From Deltaproteobacteria bacterium (GTDB taxonomy: Bacteria > UBA10199 > DSSB01), in assembly GCA_024233625.1 (NCBI GenBank), contig JACKPJ010000003.1, positions 62,001 through 126,000 of the forward strand: a stretch of DNA of 64,000 bases, given 5' to 3'. The notes beneath the pieces are model-generated. The model did no database searches and was not told where the DNA came from. It saw only the letters and a program-made list of their open reading frames with translations. Below are positions 19,205-27,812 of this stretch, in pieces; the first letter of the stretch is position 1, and every line of letters begins with the position of its first letter. Both the position numbers and the translations under genes were made by a program.

Positions 19205-19259
19205 ATAAAAAAACTCCATTTTCAGGAAAAATCCCAAAGATGGAGTTTGTAAATTTTTT
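19205..19259. terminator. Bidirectional terminator between CDF gene and atpE
   Basis: A 9-bp stem (19211-19219 with 19240-19248, AAACTCCAT type) around a 20-base loop. T-rich sequence follows on the plus strand (19253-19258), and the A-run before the stem (19207-19213) gives a T-run on the minus strand. It can therefore serve both converging genes. Confidence 0.75.
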
Positions 19260-19288
19260 GATATTTTAAAAAACTAAGTTTTTTAAAA

Positions 19289-19636
19289 CTATCCAAGGGT
19301 AGGAATACGGGTTTGGATCAAGTAAGCGATAACCAATCCGTAAATGACCAAGGATTCGATCAGAGCCAAAGCAATAATCATCGGGGTTTGGATTTTTCCT
19401 GCAGCGCTAGGATTACGACCAATGGCTTCTAATGCAGTTGCAGCAGCTTTAGACTGGCTGAGAGCTCCAAAAGCAGAAGCGATACTCATGGTTGCAGCAG
19501 CCGCAATTGCATACCATACGGTACTATCGGAACCACCACTGGAGGCTGCACCGTGAGCAGCTTCTTGAGCAAAGGCTAAACCACTGGTTAAAATCATTGC
19601 AAAAAATCCACCTAAGACTGTGAATGCTTTTTTCAT
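19289..19636 (-). CDS. atpE: ATP synthase F0 subunit c
   Basis: The c-ring proteolipid, 115 aa. The first 24 residues look like a cleavable signal peptide (LTSGLAFAQE), an extension seen in some delta-grade bacteria. Helix 1 has QSKAAATALEAIGRNP, with the RNP of the polar loop; helix 2 has the ion-binding Glu in ALIESLVIYGLVIAYL. The Gln in helix 1 and the Glu-Ser pair and Tyr in helix 2 resemble part of the sodium site of Na-type c subunits, but the Thr after Glu-Ser is Leu, so ion choice stays open. Last gene of the F0 block. Confidence 0.96.
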   Translation of the reverse strand: MKKAFTVLGGFFAMILTSGLAFAQEAAHGAASSGGSDSTVWYAIAAAATMSIASAFGALSQSKAAATALEAIGRNPSAAGKIQTPMIIALALIESLVIYGLVIAYLIQTRIPTLG

Positions 19637-19768
19637 TTTTTTCTCCTTAAAATTAAATTGATCGTTATTTTATTTTCCGCTTATCACGACTTAATTTCAT
19701 CGCACTTAACACGCTCTCTTTAAGCTTTTTACTTTTTAGAAATAAAAAGAACTTAAAAATTGCAAAAA

Positions 19769-20473
19769 TTAATGGTGCTCTTCATGTGGCAAAGACAGCG
19801 TAATATAGATCGCTGTCAACAACGAGAAAACAAAGGCCTGCATAAAGGACACAAAGGTCGCAATCAGCAAAAACACGACGGGAATCACATAAGGCACGAG
19901 TCCCGAAAAAATACTTAAAACCAAGTGATCTCCAAAGATGTTTCCGTAAAGCCTCATTCCTAGGGAAAGAGGGCGAACGGCAATCCCAATAATTTCCAAG
20001 ACAAAAATCAGCGGGGCTAAGAAAATAATCGGCCCGGCAAAATGTTTGAGATAGGGAATAAGACCCTGAGTTTTGATTCCGACATAGTTAAAATAGATAA
20101 AAACAAAAATACCAAAAGCTAAAGTCGTATTAATACTTTCTGTAGGAGGTAAGACACCTGGAATCAAACCGACAAGATTACTCACAAAGATGAAAATAAA
20201 AACAGAACCCACAACTGGCAAATAATGTTTGGCATGTTCTTTACCCATAATTCCTTCTAGAAGGCCCAAAAGCTTTTCGGCGGCAACCTCGAAGATGCTA
20301 CCCATGGTAATACTACCATCGGGCAACAAAGCTTTTTCGGTTTGACGCAATCGAACATAGGCTACCAGACCTAACAAGGTCACAAAAATGGATACGGCAA
20401 TGAGATGATGAATATGCACACTGTGCGGATCTAAATGAAAAAGATGACCTAACCATGAAAATTTATCTAACAT
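19769..20473 (-). CDS. atpB: ATP synthase F0 subunit a
   Basis: The stator membrane subunit that forms the half channels beside the c-ring, 234 aa. The essential arginine is in RPLSLGMRLYGNIFGDH, and the preceding LEIIGIAVRPL is the usual context. FSLLTAIYITLSLPHEEHH at the C-terminus is typical. It begins three bases after atpI and is followed by atpE after 132 bases. F1 genes and the b subunits are not in this window, so the complex is encoded at two or more loci. Confidence 0.96.
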   Translation of the reverse strand: MLDKFSWLGHLFHLDPHSVHIHHLIAVSIFVTLLGLVAYVRLRQTEKALLPDGSITMGSIFEVAAEKLLGLLEGIMGKEHAKHYLPVVGSVFIFIFVSNLVGLIPGVLPPTESINTTLAFGIFVFIYFNYVGIKTQGLIPYLKHFAGPIIFLAPLIFVLEIIGIAVRPLSLGMRLYGNIFGDHLVLSIFSGLVPYVIPVVFLLIATFVSFMQAFVFSLLTAIYITLSLPHEEHH

Positions 20474-20475
20474 CT

Positions 20476-20877
20476 TTAACTTCTCCTAAATAAACCTTGG
20501 ATACCTTCTAAAACAATCGCTAAAACAACGGTCGAAACACCTAGCAACAGAGCAATGGCATGAACATCGACATACATGACGACCAAACCGATGGCCGCAA
20601 ACATTCCAAAAAATTTGAGTAAGATCTGAGCAATTAATTTGGATTTTGCAATGGATTTATCCTGAGTTAAACCTCCGACAATCCAGCGCAATAATCTAAG
20701 ATTGAGAGTTGAAATCAAAGAACCTAAAAAAAATCCCAAACTAATGCGAAAATCCCAAAAATATAAACTCGCTAATGTACCTGAAAATAATAAGACAAGA
20801 TTACACCACTCGATGCGGCTAAATTGCTTAAAATTATCTTCAGTTTGTGCAGTTGCTTTCTCAACTAAACTCATCAC
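20476..20877 (-). CDS. atpI: ATP synthase subunit I-like membrane protein
   Basis: A 133-residue protein with four hydrophobic segments, placed directly before atpB. It fits the AtpI family, a small assembly factor for the c-ring. The segments are separated by short basic loops (RLLRWIVGGL, QDKSIAKSKLIAQ). Sequence conservation in this family is low, so the call rests mostly on size, topology and position. Confidence 0.7.
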   Translation of the reverse strand: MMSLVEKATAQTEDNFKQFSRIEWCNLVLLFSGTLASLYFWDFRISLGFFLGSLISTLNLRLLRWIVGGLTQDKSIAKSKLIAQILLKFFGMFAAIGLVVMYVDVHAIALLLGVSTVVLAIVLEGIQGLFRRS

Positions 20878-20958
20878 AGCTGATTATTCCAGTTTTCTTT
20901 ATCCAGTTTTTGCTCAAAACTTCAGTTATCTCTTGAGTTATGCTCTTCTTAAGCTATT

Positions 20959-21285
20959 TCAATGATGTTTTGAGCTGTTTGCCTTGAATTTTGAGTTACG
21001 GCGTTTTTGATTCCAGTCTAAAATACGCATCAAATTGACAAATCCACCGATGCTTCCCAAAATGAGCCCTGTCAGAGCCATCCACGGGCCAGTTTGCCAG
21101 CGACCATCGAGATAATCTCCCAACAGTAGACCTCCAACGACGGCAGCCGCAAGTTGCAACCCCACACTGCCGTAAATCCCAAAGGCAAGCCAAAGGGGAT
21201 CAGCTTCTTTTTGCTTTTTCGCTGCCAATGCAGGCCTCGCTAACACAGGAAAATAAGGGCGGTCAAGTAATATAGGTGAATACAT
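20959..21285 (-). CDS. AtpZ/AtpI family F0 accessory protein
   Basis: A 108-residue protein with two membrane helices and the pattern FGIYGSVGLQLAAAVVGGLL, LGDYLDGRWQTGPW, LTGLILGSIGGFVNLMRIL. This two-helix hairpin is the AtpZ (AtpQ-like) family, often first in F0 operons and possibly linked to magnesium entry or c-ring assembly. It is first in the atpZ-atpI-atpB-atpE block. The N-terminal 25 residues are unlike the family, so the true start may be internal. Confidence 0.8.
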   Translation of the reverse strand: MYSPILLDRPYFPVLARPALAAKKQKEADPLWLAFGIYGSVGLQLAAAVVGGLLLGDYLDGRWQTGPWMALTGLILGSIGGFVNLMRILDWNQKRRNSKFKANSSKHH

Positions 21286-21316
21286 AAATTTCCCAGTTAA
21301 CTAACAAGGAATTTTG

Positions 21317-21441
21317 GCAAAGCGTTGAAATAGCTTCAGGTCGAGGCGAATGAAATTTTGACGAAGGAGTCGTACAGGCAAGTACGTCGAGTGAGTCAAA
21401 GTTTTATTTAACAAAGAGCTGGAGCTATTTCAACGCTTTGC
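21317..21441. repeat. Structured interspersed repeat, copy 1
   Basis: A 125-bp element with 19-base exact inverted arms (21317-21335 and 21423-21441). Inside is a second nested pair (21349-21362 with 21392-21405, 12 of 14 matching) and a central palindrome CGTAC(21371-21375)/GTACG(21382-21386). The whole folds into one long hairpin. Its inner half matches the element at 27813-27937: both have GGAG-CGTAC, then GTACG, then GAGTGA and TAACAAAG. The right arm touches the stop codon of the csbD-like gene. Confidence 0.82.
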
Positions 21442-21668
21442 TAGTTATTTTCGATAGAAGCTAATAGACTATTAAGCCGGGTTCGAATGGCGGCTTCTTG
21501 AATAATTTCCTTGCGTCCACCATAACGTTGACGAACGATTTCGACTAAGCGATCGTACTCAGTATCGATATAATCCAAATCAGCCTGACTGAGCCGGTTC
21601 CACTCTTTTTGAATGAGAGGAGCTAATTGCAACCAGTTTTCTTCCATGCGATTTAAAGTATGTGACAT
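21441..21668 (-). CDS. CsbD-like family protein
   Basis: A 75-residue protein matching the CsbD pattern ENWLQLAPLIQKEWNRLSQADLDYI, followed by a helical half with RQRYGGRKEIIQEAA. CsbD proteins are small, abundant, stress-induced proteins in Bacillus and many proteobacteria; the molecular function is unknown. AGGA with an eight-base gap precedes ATG 21668. It ends inside the right arm of a structured repeat. Confidence 0.8.
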   Translation of the reverse strand: MSHTLNRMEENWLQLAPLIQKEWNRLSQADLDYIDTEYDRLVEIVRQRYGGRKEIIQEAAIRTRLNSLLASIENN

Positions 21669-21714
21669 AAATTTTTCCTATATTTTTTTAACCCGTTTTG
21701 GGTTTAGGACTCTC

Positions 21715-22044
21715 TCAAGGTATCTCAATATGAACATCATGAGTCCCATCTGGCACACATTGACAAGCTAAACGTGAATTGTTTTGCTTAGCAAAGACAT
21801 CCGGCAATTGCTTTTTTTCGGCTGCTGTCAAGGGTGAGCATGCATCGAGGCCCTCATGAACATAAACATGACAGGTCGTACACGCACCGATACCACCACA
21901 GGTATGCTGAATCCGCAAACCAAAATGAGTCAAAAGATGCAATAAAGAACCAAAACGGCCTTTTTCGCACTCTTTTACACTAAGCTTTAAACTTGCTAAA
22001 TCAACTTCTAAAATATGATTGTCAATCTTAAGCTTAAAAGACAT
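21715..22044 (-). CDS. 2Fe-2S ferredoxin (adrenodoxin type)
   Basis: A 109-residue electron carrier. The four cluster cysteines are seen in HTCGGIGACTTCHVYV (C-x5-C-x2-C) and the distant RLACQC. The C-x5-C spacing and the VYVHEG and LTAAEKKQL pattern mark the Fdx/adrenodoxin group, often tied to iron-sulfur cluster assembly. It lies nine bases after mglA, likely in one transcript. A redox partner is not present nearby. Confidence 0.9.
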   Translation of the reverse strand: MSFKLKIDNHILEVDLASLKLSVKECEKGRFGSLLHLLTHFGLRIQHTCGGIGACTTCHVYVHEGLDACSPLTAAEKKQLPDVFAKQNNSRLACQCVPDGTHDVHIEIP

Positions 22045-22053
22045 TCTTATGCC

Positions 22054-22641
22054 CTAAGCACCTGTTTTAACAAAATCTGCTAAAACTTTCTTAGCAAGTT
22101 CCTTAAAAGCTTCAAAAACACCTTGGCCCTTGGTCGCGATTGACTCAAAATCCGGAGCACCAAAGGTATTTAAAAGCTTTCTCATTTCCTCTAGATTTGC
22201 TGCATGTTTAGCATCACGTTTATTGTATTGAAACACTATTGGAAATTTTTCTAGATTAACACCTTGATCTTGAAGACTTTCTTTCAACCCTTCCAAAGAG
22301 CGAATATTGGCTTCCATTTGCTCGATCGCACTATCGGCCACAAAGACAATACCGTCCACTCCCTTTAAAATGAGGTTTCGACTGTCTTCATAGAGGACCT
22401 GTCCTGGAACTGTATAAGCGTGAAAACGTGTTTTAAAGCCATTGACTTCACTCAAAAACAAAGGAATGAAGTCAAAAAACAAGGTACGCTCGTTAGCTTC
22501 CTGCCTCACCATCTTGGCTTTGGATTTGCCCTTGGTTTTAATATAGATATATTCAAGGCTGGTGGTTTTTCCCGAAAGTCCGGGACCAACATACACAACC
22601 TTGAAGTTAATTTCTTTATTATCGTAATTTATAAATGACAT
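22054..22641 (-). CDS. mglA: MglA-family small GTPase
   Basis: A 195-residue Ras-like GTPase of the MglA family. It sets cell polarity and drives gliding or type IV pilus motility in Myxococcus, with an MglB activator that is not seen here. Motifs: GPGLSGKTTS (P-loop, residues 19-27), the switch II region TVPGQVLY with the Pro-Gly of this family in place of Ala-Gly, and QYNKRD (G4). It follows recR in the dnaX-ybaB-recR-mglA order, a frequent delta-grade arrangement. Confidence 0.93.
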   Translation of the reverse strand: MSFINYDNKEINFKVVYVGPGLSGKTTSLEYIYIKTKGKSKAKMVRQEANERTLFFDFIPLFLSEVNGFKTRFHAYTVPGQVLYEDSRNLILKGVDGIVFVADSAIEQMEANIRSLEGLKESLQDQGVNLEKFPIVFQYNKRDAKHAANLEEMRKLLNTFGAPDFESIATKGQGVFEAFKELAKKVLADFVKTGA

Positions 22642-22718
22642 AATTGGTGAAATTCTAGGGACCGCTGACAGAAAATGTCAAGAAGGGAGTGAAATATTTT
22701 TTTTGAAACAAAAAAATA

Positions 22719-23318
22719 CTAACTCGCCATTTTTTGGCGACCTTCCAAAGCTCGCTGCAAAGTCAGGGGATCGAGATACTCGATACCACTTCCTGCTGGC
22801 AGGCCAGTCGCCAAGCGCGACACCTGAACACCCAGGGGAGTCAACAAGTCGGAAAGATAAAGCGCGGTCGCTTCTCCCTCAACATTGGGGTTGGTGCCTA
22901 AAATGACTTCTTCAATTTGCTCCGGATGAATGCGAACCAATAATTCTTTAATTTTGAGGTGCTCAGGCTTCACTCCCTCTAAGGGTGAAATCGCTCCGTG
23001 CAAAATATGATAGCTCCCTCGATAAAAATGACTACGCTCCAAAGCGAGCATATCTTGCGGAGTTTCGACAACCAAAAGTAACTGTTTCTCCCGCTTGGGA
23101 TCCAAACAGGTCTTGCAGGGACTATTTTGAGTCAAATTTTGGCATTTTTCACAAAATAGAATATTCTCATGCAATTCGAGCAGGCTCTGACCCAATTCGC
23201 GAGCATAGTTGGACTTCTGCTGGAGAATAAAAAAAGCCAAACGAATCGCTGTCTTTTCACCAATACCCGGCAAACGACTGAGAGAGTGAACGAGTTTGTC
23301 AATGGGAGAGATAGACAT
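22719..23318 (-). CDS. recR: Recombination mediator RecR
   Basis: RecR helps RecO and RecF load RecA at gaps in DNA. The 199-residue protein has an N-terminal helix-hairpin-helix (LSRLPGIGEKTAIRLAFF), a C4 zinc motif (FCEKCQNLTQNSPCKTC), and a Toprim domain (LLVVETPQDMLALE, ILGTNPNVEGEATALYL). The end SRLATGLPAGSGIEYLD is the conserved Walker-B-like tail. It lies 43 bases after ybaB in the same direction. Confidence 0.96.
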   Translation of the reverse strand: MSISPIDKLVHSLSRLPGIGEKTAIRLAFFILQQKSNYARELGQSLLELHENILFCEKCQNLTQNSPCKTCLDPKREKQLLLVVETPQDMLALERSHFYRGSYHILHGAISPLEGVKPEHLKIKELLVRIHPEQIEEVILGTNPNVEGEATALYLSDLLTPLGVQVSRLATGLPAGSGIEYLDPLTLQRALEGRQKMAS

Positions 23319-23361
23319 AAACTATATTTCAAAATTTTTTTTGTTTTGATGAATCCCTCGA

Positions 23362-23670
23362 TTACATTAGACCAGGAATATTCATCCCCCCCATCATCCC
23401 TGACAATTCCTTCTGCATCTCTTCTTGAGCACGACGCTGAGCTTCATTGACTGCTGCCACAATAAGATCTTGGAGCATATCGGCGTCTTCTGGGTTGATG
23501 ACCTCAGGTTCAATCTTCAGACTCATCACTTCGTTCTTTCCATTAACCACAACCGTCACCATGCCACCTCCACTGGAGGCCTCGAAAGTTTTTTGTGCCA
23601 TTTCTTCCTGACGCTTGGCCATTTCGCGCTGCATTTTTTGAGCTTGTTTCATCAGTTTATTCATGTCCAT
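23362..23670 (-). CDS. YbaB/EbfC nucleoid-associated protein
   Basis: A 102-residue DNA-binding protein of the YbaB/EbfC family, a dimer that coats DNA. It has a helical start (MKQAQKMQREMAKRQEEM), the conserved strands GGGMVTVVVNGKNEVMSLKI, and a helical end with DLIVAAVNEAQRRAQEEM. Its start overlaps the end of dnaX by 14 bases, so the two are translationally coupled. The dnaX-ybaB-recR order is widely conserved. Confidence 0.93.
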   Translation of the reverse strand: MDMNKLMKQAQKMQREMAKRQEEMAQKTFEASSGGGMVTVVVNGKNEVMSLKIEPEVINPEDADMLQDLIVAAVNEAQRRAQEEMQKELSGMMGGMNIPGLM

Positions 23671-25342
23671 AGACTTTTACCTCTTTCACTTTTGCATTTA
23701 AAATATCGATTGCCTGACGGACAACCGGGTCTTCAATCTTTTGTTTTTCTTCTTCAGGGTCCTCTTTTTTGGTTTCTTTAGCTGAGCCAGCTTCTTCACG
23801 CAACTGAACTTGGACGTTTTTTTGAAAAAAAGTGGAAAGCGCTTCATTAAGAAATGGAACTTTGTCCTTTAGCATGTCAAGCCAGATGGAAGATTTTTCA
23901 AAGGATAACACATAGGTGTCTCCCTCCCAGGCCTGAAACTGAGCATGTTGAATTAAAGCCAAAACTTGAGGACGTTTTTTTAATACCTGTTTCCAAACCG
24001 TTTCGTTGATCTCAGAACCTGTTGAAGTGATCTTTTGGCTTCCTTCTAAAGTATTAACAGCGCTTTTTGCCTGAATATTGCTTTTTGATGCGCTATTTTG
24101 TGAATGCACTCGAGAATCTGTTTGTGAATCTAATCTACTAGATGGAGTACTTGAAGAGGTTCTTGATCTAGAGGAAATGCTATCTGGAGACAATTGTGGA
24201 CTTTTTTTTTCTACCAAACTCTCCTCACCAAGCAAGCCCGCCAAACTTTGATAGGGACTACCATGCACTAACTTAACCAATAATAAATCGAGCAATATTT
24301 TGGGATTTTCACTACGTGCAATGGACTCCACTGAGTGATGTAAAGTCTGAAAAAACACCTGCAAGTGGTCGAGTTCAAGATCTTCGACCATCTTCTGCAT
24401 GCGACCCAAGACATCTGTGGTAAATTTTGCCTGAAAAACATCCGGCCCCACTGACTTGACTATAGTAAGGTCATGGACAAACTCAAGCCATTGGACCACG
24501 ATTTGTCTTAACTCGTATCCGCGCTGATAAATATCTTCAACCCTTTGGAGAGCGGACCTAAGTTCACCTTTCAGACAATCTGCAGTAATATCCTCAACCC
24601 AGGTGGAAGACACTAAACCCAGCATCTCTAAAAGAGCACTTTCACTCAACTCGACTCCACATTGTCCAATGGCCATATCAAGCAAACTTTGAGCATCACG
24701 CATCGAACCCTCTGCAGCTCTGGCTAATAGCTCTAGACTTTGCCCGCTACTTGCGACTTTTTCTTGATCACAAATCCATTGCAAACGCTTGACGAGTTCA
24801 GCTTGCGAAATACGCTTCAAATCAAAACGCTGACAGCGAGACAAAATCGTCACCGGCAATTTATGAACTTCTGTCGTCGCAAAAATAAACATGACATGAT
24901 TGGGAGGCTCTTCGAGAGTCTTGAGTAAAGCATTAAAGGCCGAAGTCGAGAGCATATGAACTTCGTCAATGATGTAAATTTTGTATTTTCCGATGGCGGG
25001 GAGATATTTGATTTGCTCACGTAACTCACGAACATTTTCGACGCTGGTATGACTGGCACCATCAATTTCACTGACATCTAAAAATTGACCTTGGTTAATG
25101 GCCTGGCAATTTTCACACACCCCACAAGGAGTCACCGTCGGACCTTCTTGACAGTTAAGAGATTTTGCCAGAATTCGCGCGAGCGAGGTCTTTCCGGTTC
25201 CACGAACTCCAGTAAATAAATAAGCATGATGCAAACGGTCTTGCTTAATGGCATTTTCTAAGGTTGTGGTAACATGCTTTTGTCCCACCACTTCCTCGAA
25301 GTTTTGGGGACGATATTTTCGTGCTAGAACTTGGTATGACAT
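23657..25342 (-). CDS. dnaX: DNA polymerase III subunit tau/gamma
   Basis: The clamp-loader ATPase, 561 aa. Domains: P-loop GVRGTGKTS (residues 45-53), zinc-binding cysteines in CQEGPTVTPCGVCENC, Walker B YIIDEVHML, and arginine finger LSRCQRFD; the collar domain ends near residue 365. A Ser-rich linker and tau-specific tail follow. At codons 375-377 the gene has nine consecutive A with GAGGAG ten bases upstream, so a shorter gamma form may be made. The SRP RNA gene lies upstream on the same strand and ybaB overlaps downstream. Confidence 0.96.
   Translation of the reverse strand: MSYQVLARKYRPQNFEEVVGQKHVTTTLENAIKQDRLHHAYLFTGVRGTGKTSLARILAKSLNCQEGPTVTPCGVCENCQAINQGQFLDVSEIDGASHTSVENVRELREQIKYLPAIGKYKIYIIDEVHMLSTSAFNALLKTLEEPPNHVMFIFATTEVHKLPVTILSRCQRFDLKRISQAELVKRLQWICDQEKVASSGQSLELLARAAEGSMRDAQSLLDMAIGQCGVELSESALLEMLGLVSSTWVEDITADCLKGELRSALQRVEDIYQRGYELRQIVVQWLEFVHDLTIVKSVGPDVFQAKFTTDVLGRMQKMVEDLELDHLQVFFQTLHHSVESIARSENPKILLDLLLVKLVHGSPYQSLAGLLGEESLVEKKSPQLSPDSISSRSRTSSSTPSSRLDSQTDSRVHSQNSASKSNIQAKSAVNTLEGSQKITSTGSEINETVWKQVLKKRPQVLALIQHAQFQAWEGDTYVLSFEKSSIWLDMLKDKVPFLNEALSTFFQKNVQVQLREEAGSAKETKKEDPEEEKQKIEDPVVRQAIDILNAKVKEVKVYGHE
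24202..24226 (-). promoter_or_regulatory. Candidate programmed frameshift/slippage site in dnaX
   Basis: On the coding strand, GAGGAG (24226-24221) is followed after ten bases by nine A (24210-24202), inside LVEKKSP. A -1 shift gives only eight further codons before TAG, which would release a product of about 380 aa at the end of the collar domain, as expected for gamma. The layout matches E. coli dnaX (internal Shine-Dalgarno ten bases before the slippery run); an A9 run is also the Thermus arrangement. Function here is inferred. Confidence 0.6.
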
Positions 25343-25441
25343 GGCTATTTATATAATATAACTTTTCTCAATTATGCAATGGGAAGGAAAAAACACTGAG
25401 ATCTTAATTTATTTAATTTATTTTAGACGTCTATAATAGTT

Positions 25442-25537
25442 GGCCAGGCTGACTCGCTGCACAACAAAAATTCCGCTACCGTTGCTTCCTTCCGGACCTG
25501 GCGGGTTCACAGACCTCGTTTGCGCGAGGGCCCGGCC
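25442..25537 (-). ncRNA. ffs: Signal recognition particle RNA (4.5S)
   Basis: The minus strand carries the conserved SRP core CCAGGTCCGGAAGGAAGC, with the GGAA tetraloop and asymmetric loop that bind Ffh. The ends pair: GGCCGGGC at 25537-25530 with GCCTGGCC at 25449-25442, giving a hairpin RNA of about 96 nt, the short bacterial form without an Alu domain. It lies about 100 bases upstream of dnaX, a common association. Confidence 0.95.
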
Positions 25538-25667
25538 GTTTTCAGCTTTAAGCCAGCTTTTGGGCATATGCAAGGGTTCTTTATACTTTATTTTTATATA
25601 CTCAAAAAGAAAGTAAACGAATAATTCTTTGTGAGAGAAAGAAAAATCTGTTAACCATTGCAGCACC

Positions 25668-26579
25668 ATGAAAACAAAAAAAATTAAAAACTCTTCAATT
25701 AAAAGTAAAAGAGAAAAAGCTTCTATAAAAATCCAAGAAGTCTATGATTTTTTATGTCAATTTGCGCCACCACAACTCGCAGAAAGCTGGGACAATATCG
25801 GTCTTCAAGTTGGCAACCTTGACGATGAAGTCAACACAATACTGGTCAGTCTTGACGTCACTGAGGAAGTACTATGGGAAGCTGTTGATCATGAAGCTCA
25901 AGTCATTATTACACATCACCCGCTTTTTTTTAAACCCATCCAATGTTTAGATGACTCTCAAGTAAGCACTCGGTTAGCGCGCTTAGCTAGCAATATGGAT
26001 ATCACAATCCTTTCCTTTCATACCAACCTGGATGCTACCCAAAACGGATTGAATGACCTCTTAGCTGAACAACTCAAGCTCAAAAATTGCACACCCCTTT
26101 TAGCTTCACAAAATTCCCAAAAAAGCAAAACTGGTCTGGGTCGAGTCGGGCAACTAAGTAAGAAAGTCACTCTACAAAACTTGCTCGAAAATATTAGCTC
26201 TCAATTAAAAATTAAAAATATTCGTTTTGCAGGCTCTCTCTTTCATGAAGTCAAAAAAGTTGCCGTGATGACAGGCAGCGGAGCGGGGTTTTTCAACGAA
26301 GCGCTTACTGCAGGAGCCGATGTCTTAGTCACAGGAGATCTTAAATATCACCAAGCTTTGGATGCAATCTCTCAGAGCATTTCTATTATCGACATTGGAC
26401 ATTTTGCAGGTGAAATTGGCATGGTTTCTCTCGTAACAGAAAAATTAAAAGCTTGGGCAAAAAAACAAAATCATGCACTCCAAATCTTTGGCACCCAAGT
26501 TCAGAGCGACCCCATTCAATATTGGAATTCTCAGGCAAGCCTTCCTGAAAACTTTCTAGAAAAATTTAAGGTTGCATAA
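25668..26579 (+). CDS. Nif3-like dinuclear metal protein (YbgI family)
   Basis: A 303-residue member of the Nif3/YbgI family, toroidal proteins with a two-metal centre, annotated elsewhere as GTP cyclohydrolase 1 type 2. Metal ligands are visible in IITHHPLFFKP, LSFHTNLDATQNGLND and the C-terminal DIGHFAGEIGM; AESWDNIGLQVG is the family start signature. The first 23 residues are Lys-rich and not part of the fold, so a later start is possible. The gene is divergent from ffs and lies 26 bases before proB. Confidence 0.9.
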   Translation: MKTKKIKNSSIKSKREKASIKIQEVYDFLCQFAPPQLAESWDNIGLQVGNLDDEVNTILVSLDVTEEVLWEAVDHEAQVIITHHPLFFKPIQCLDDSQVSTRLARLASNMDITILSFHTNLDATQNGLNDLLAEQLKLKNCTPLLASQNSQKSKTGLGRVGQLSKKVTLQNLLENISSQLKIKNIRFAGSLFHEVKKVAVMTGSGAGFFNEALTAGADVLVTGDLKYHQALDAISQSISIIDIGHFAGEIGMVSLVTEKLKAWAKKQNHALQIFGTQVQSDPIQYWNSQASLPENFLEKFKVA

Positions 26580-26605
26580 TTTTTTAAAATTCCAAAGTGT
26601 AGACG

Positions 26606-27739
26606 ATGAGAAAACAGCTTCAAAATAAAAAACGTTTAGTCATCAAAATTGGCAGTTCCATTTTAGTCAACGAAGCGGGCCAACTTATTAGTGCTCCTTT
26701 TCGCAAGCTGGCCAGAACAGTGGCTGAGTTACATCAAAACAAAATCGAAGTTGCTCTAGTCAGCTCAGGTGCCATCGCTGCGGGAATGAACCGTCTTGAG
26801 CTCAAACAAAAACCTAAACGGATCGCCTTGAAACAAGCGGTCGCGGCAGCGGGGCAACACGCCCTGATGTTTGAATATGAAAAGGCTTTTGCAAAATATC
26901 AACTCAAGGTCGCTCAAGTTCTAGTGGGCCGAGATGACTTTGCAAATCGACGTCGCTATCTCAATATTCGCCATAGCTTATTTGAAATTCGTAAACTGGG
27001 ACTGATTCCGATCATTAACGAAAATGACAGTGTCGCAACCGACGAAATCAAGTTTGGTGATAACGACAACCTCTCCGCATTAGTCACCAGCGCCTATGAA
27101 GCTGATCTGTTGATTATTCTCAGTGATGTCGGTGGAGTTTATGACTTAGACCCCTCAACCCACTCCGAAGCCCAGCGTCTCAGCATTATCGAAAAGATTG
27201 ACCAACAAGTTAAACTGGGTGCAACCGACACGCTGCGCCCTAGCAGCACAGGAGGCATGCGCACCAAACTCGAAGCTGCTGAAAAAGCTCAACACTATGG
27301 AGTCGCAACGTTGATCGCCAGCGGTCACACTCCCAATGTCATCCAACGAATTCTCCGAGGAGAAGACATCGGTACTTTAATTGTTCCTCAAGATGGAGAA
27401 AACCGCCTCAGCGCAAAGAAGCACTGGCTCGCTTATAATTTAAAGTCTCAAGGCAGTCTACGTATCGATGAAGGTGCCTGCACAGCTCTGCAAAAAGGAC
27501 GATCTTTGCTGAGTTCAGGCATTATCAAAGTTGAAGGAACTTTTAACAAAGGAGACGCAGTGGATATTTTTTGTAAAACTAGCAAAAAAGTCCTCGCTCG
27601 TGGTTTAACGAGTTATCATTCTTATGAAATTGAAAAAATCAAAGGATTAAAAAGTTCAGAAATCGAAAAAACCTTGGGTTATAAATACCTGGACGAAATC
27701 ATCCACCGCAATGACTTGGTGATTTTGGGAGAGCTTTAA
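26606..27739 (+). CDS. proB: Glutamate 5-kinase
   Basis: The first enzyme of proline synthesis. The 377-residue protein has an amino-acid kinase domain (LVIKIGSSILV, ALVSSGAIAAGMNRL, PIINENDSVATDEIKFGDND, LIILSDVGGVYD, STGGMRTKLEAAEKA) and a C-terminal PUA domain (residues about 283-365), the two-domain form found in E. coli. No proA is adjacent. A structured repeat follows the stop. Confidence 0.96.
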   Translation: MRKQLQNKKRLVIKIGSSILVNEAGQLISAPFRKLARTVAELHQNKIEVALVSSGAIAAGMNRLELKQKPKRIALKQAVAAAGQHALMFEYEKAFAKYQLKVAQVLVGRDDFANRRRYLNIRHSLFEIRKLGLIPIINENDSVATDEIKFGDNDNLSALVTSAYEADLLIILSDVGGVYDLDPSTHSEAQRLSIIEKIDQQVKLGATDTLRPSSTGGMRTKLEAAEKAQHYGVATLIASGHTPNVIQRILRGEDIGTLIVPQDGENRLSAKKHWLAYNLKSQGSLRIDEGACTALQKGRSLLSSGIIKVEGTFNKGDAVDIFCKTSKKVLARGLTSYHSYEIEKIKGLKSSEIEKTLGYKYLDEIIHRNDLVILGEL

Positions 27740-27812
27740 TTTTTCACTTAAATCCTCTAAAGGAAAAAAAAATATTCATCGTAAAAGAGAACTATTGAAA
27801 AAATCTATTTTT

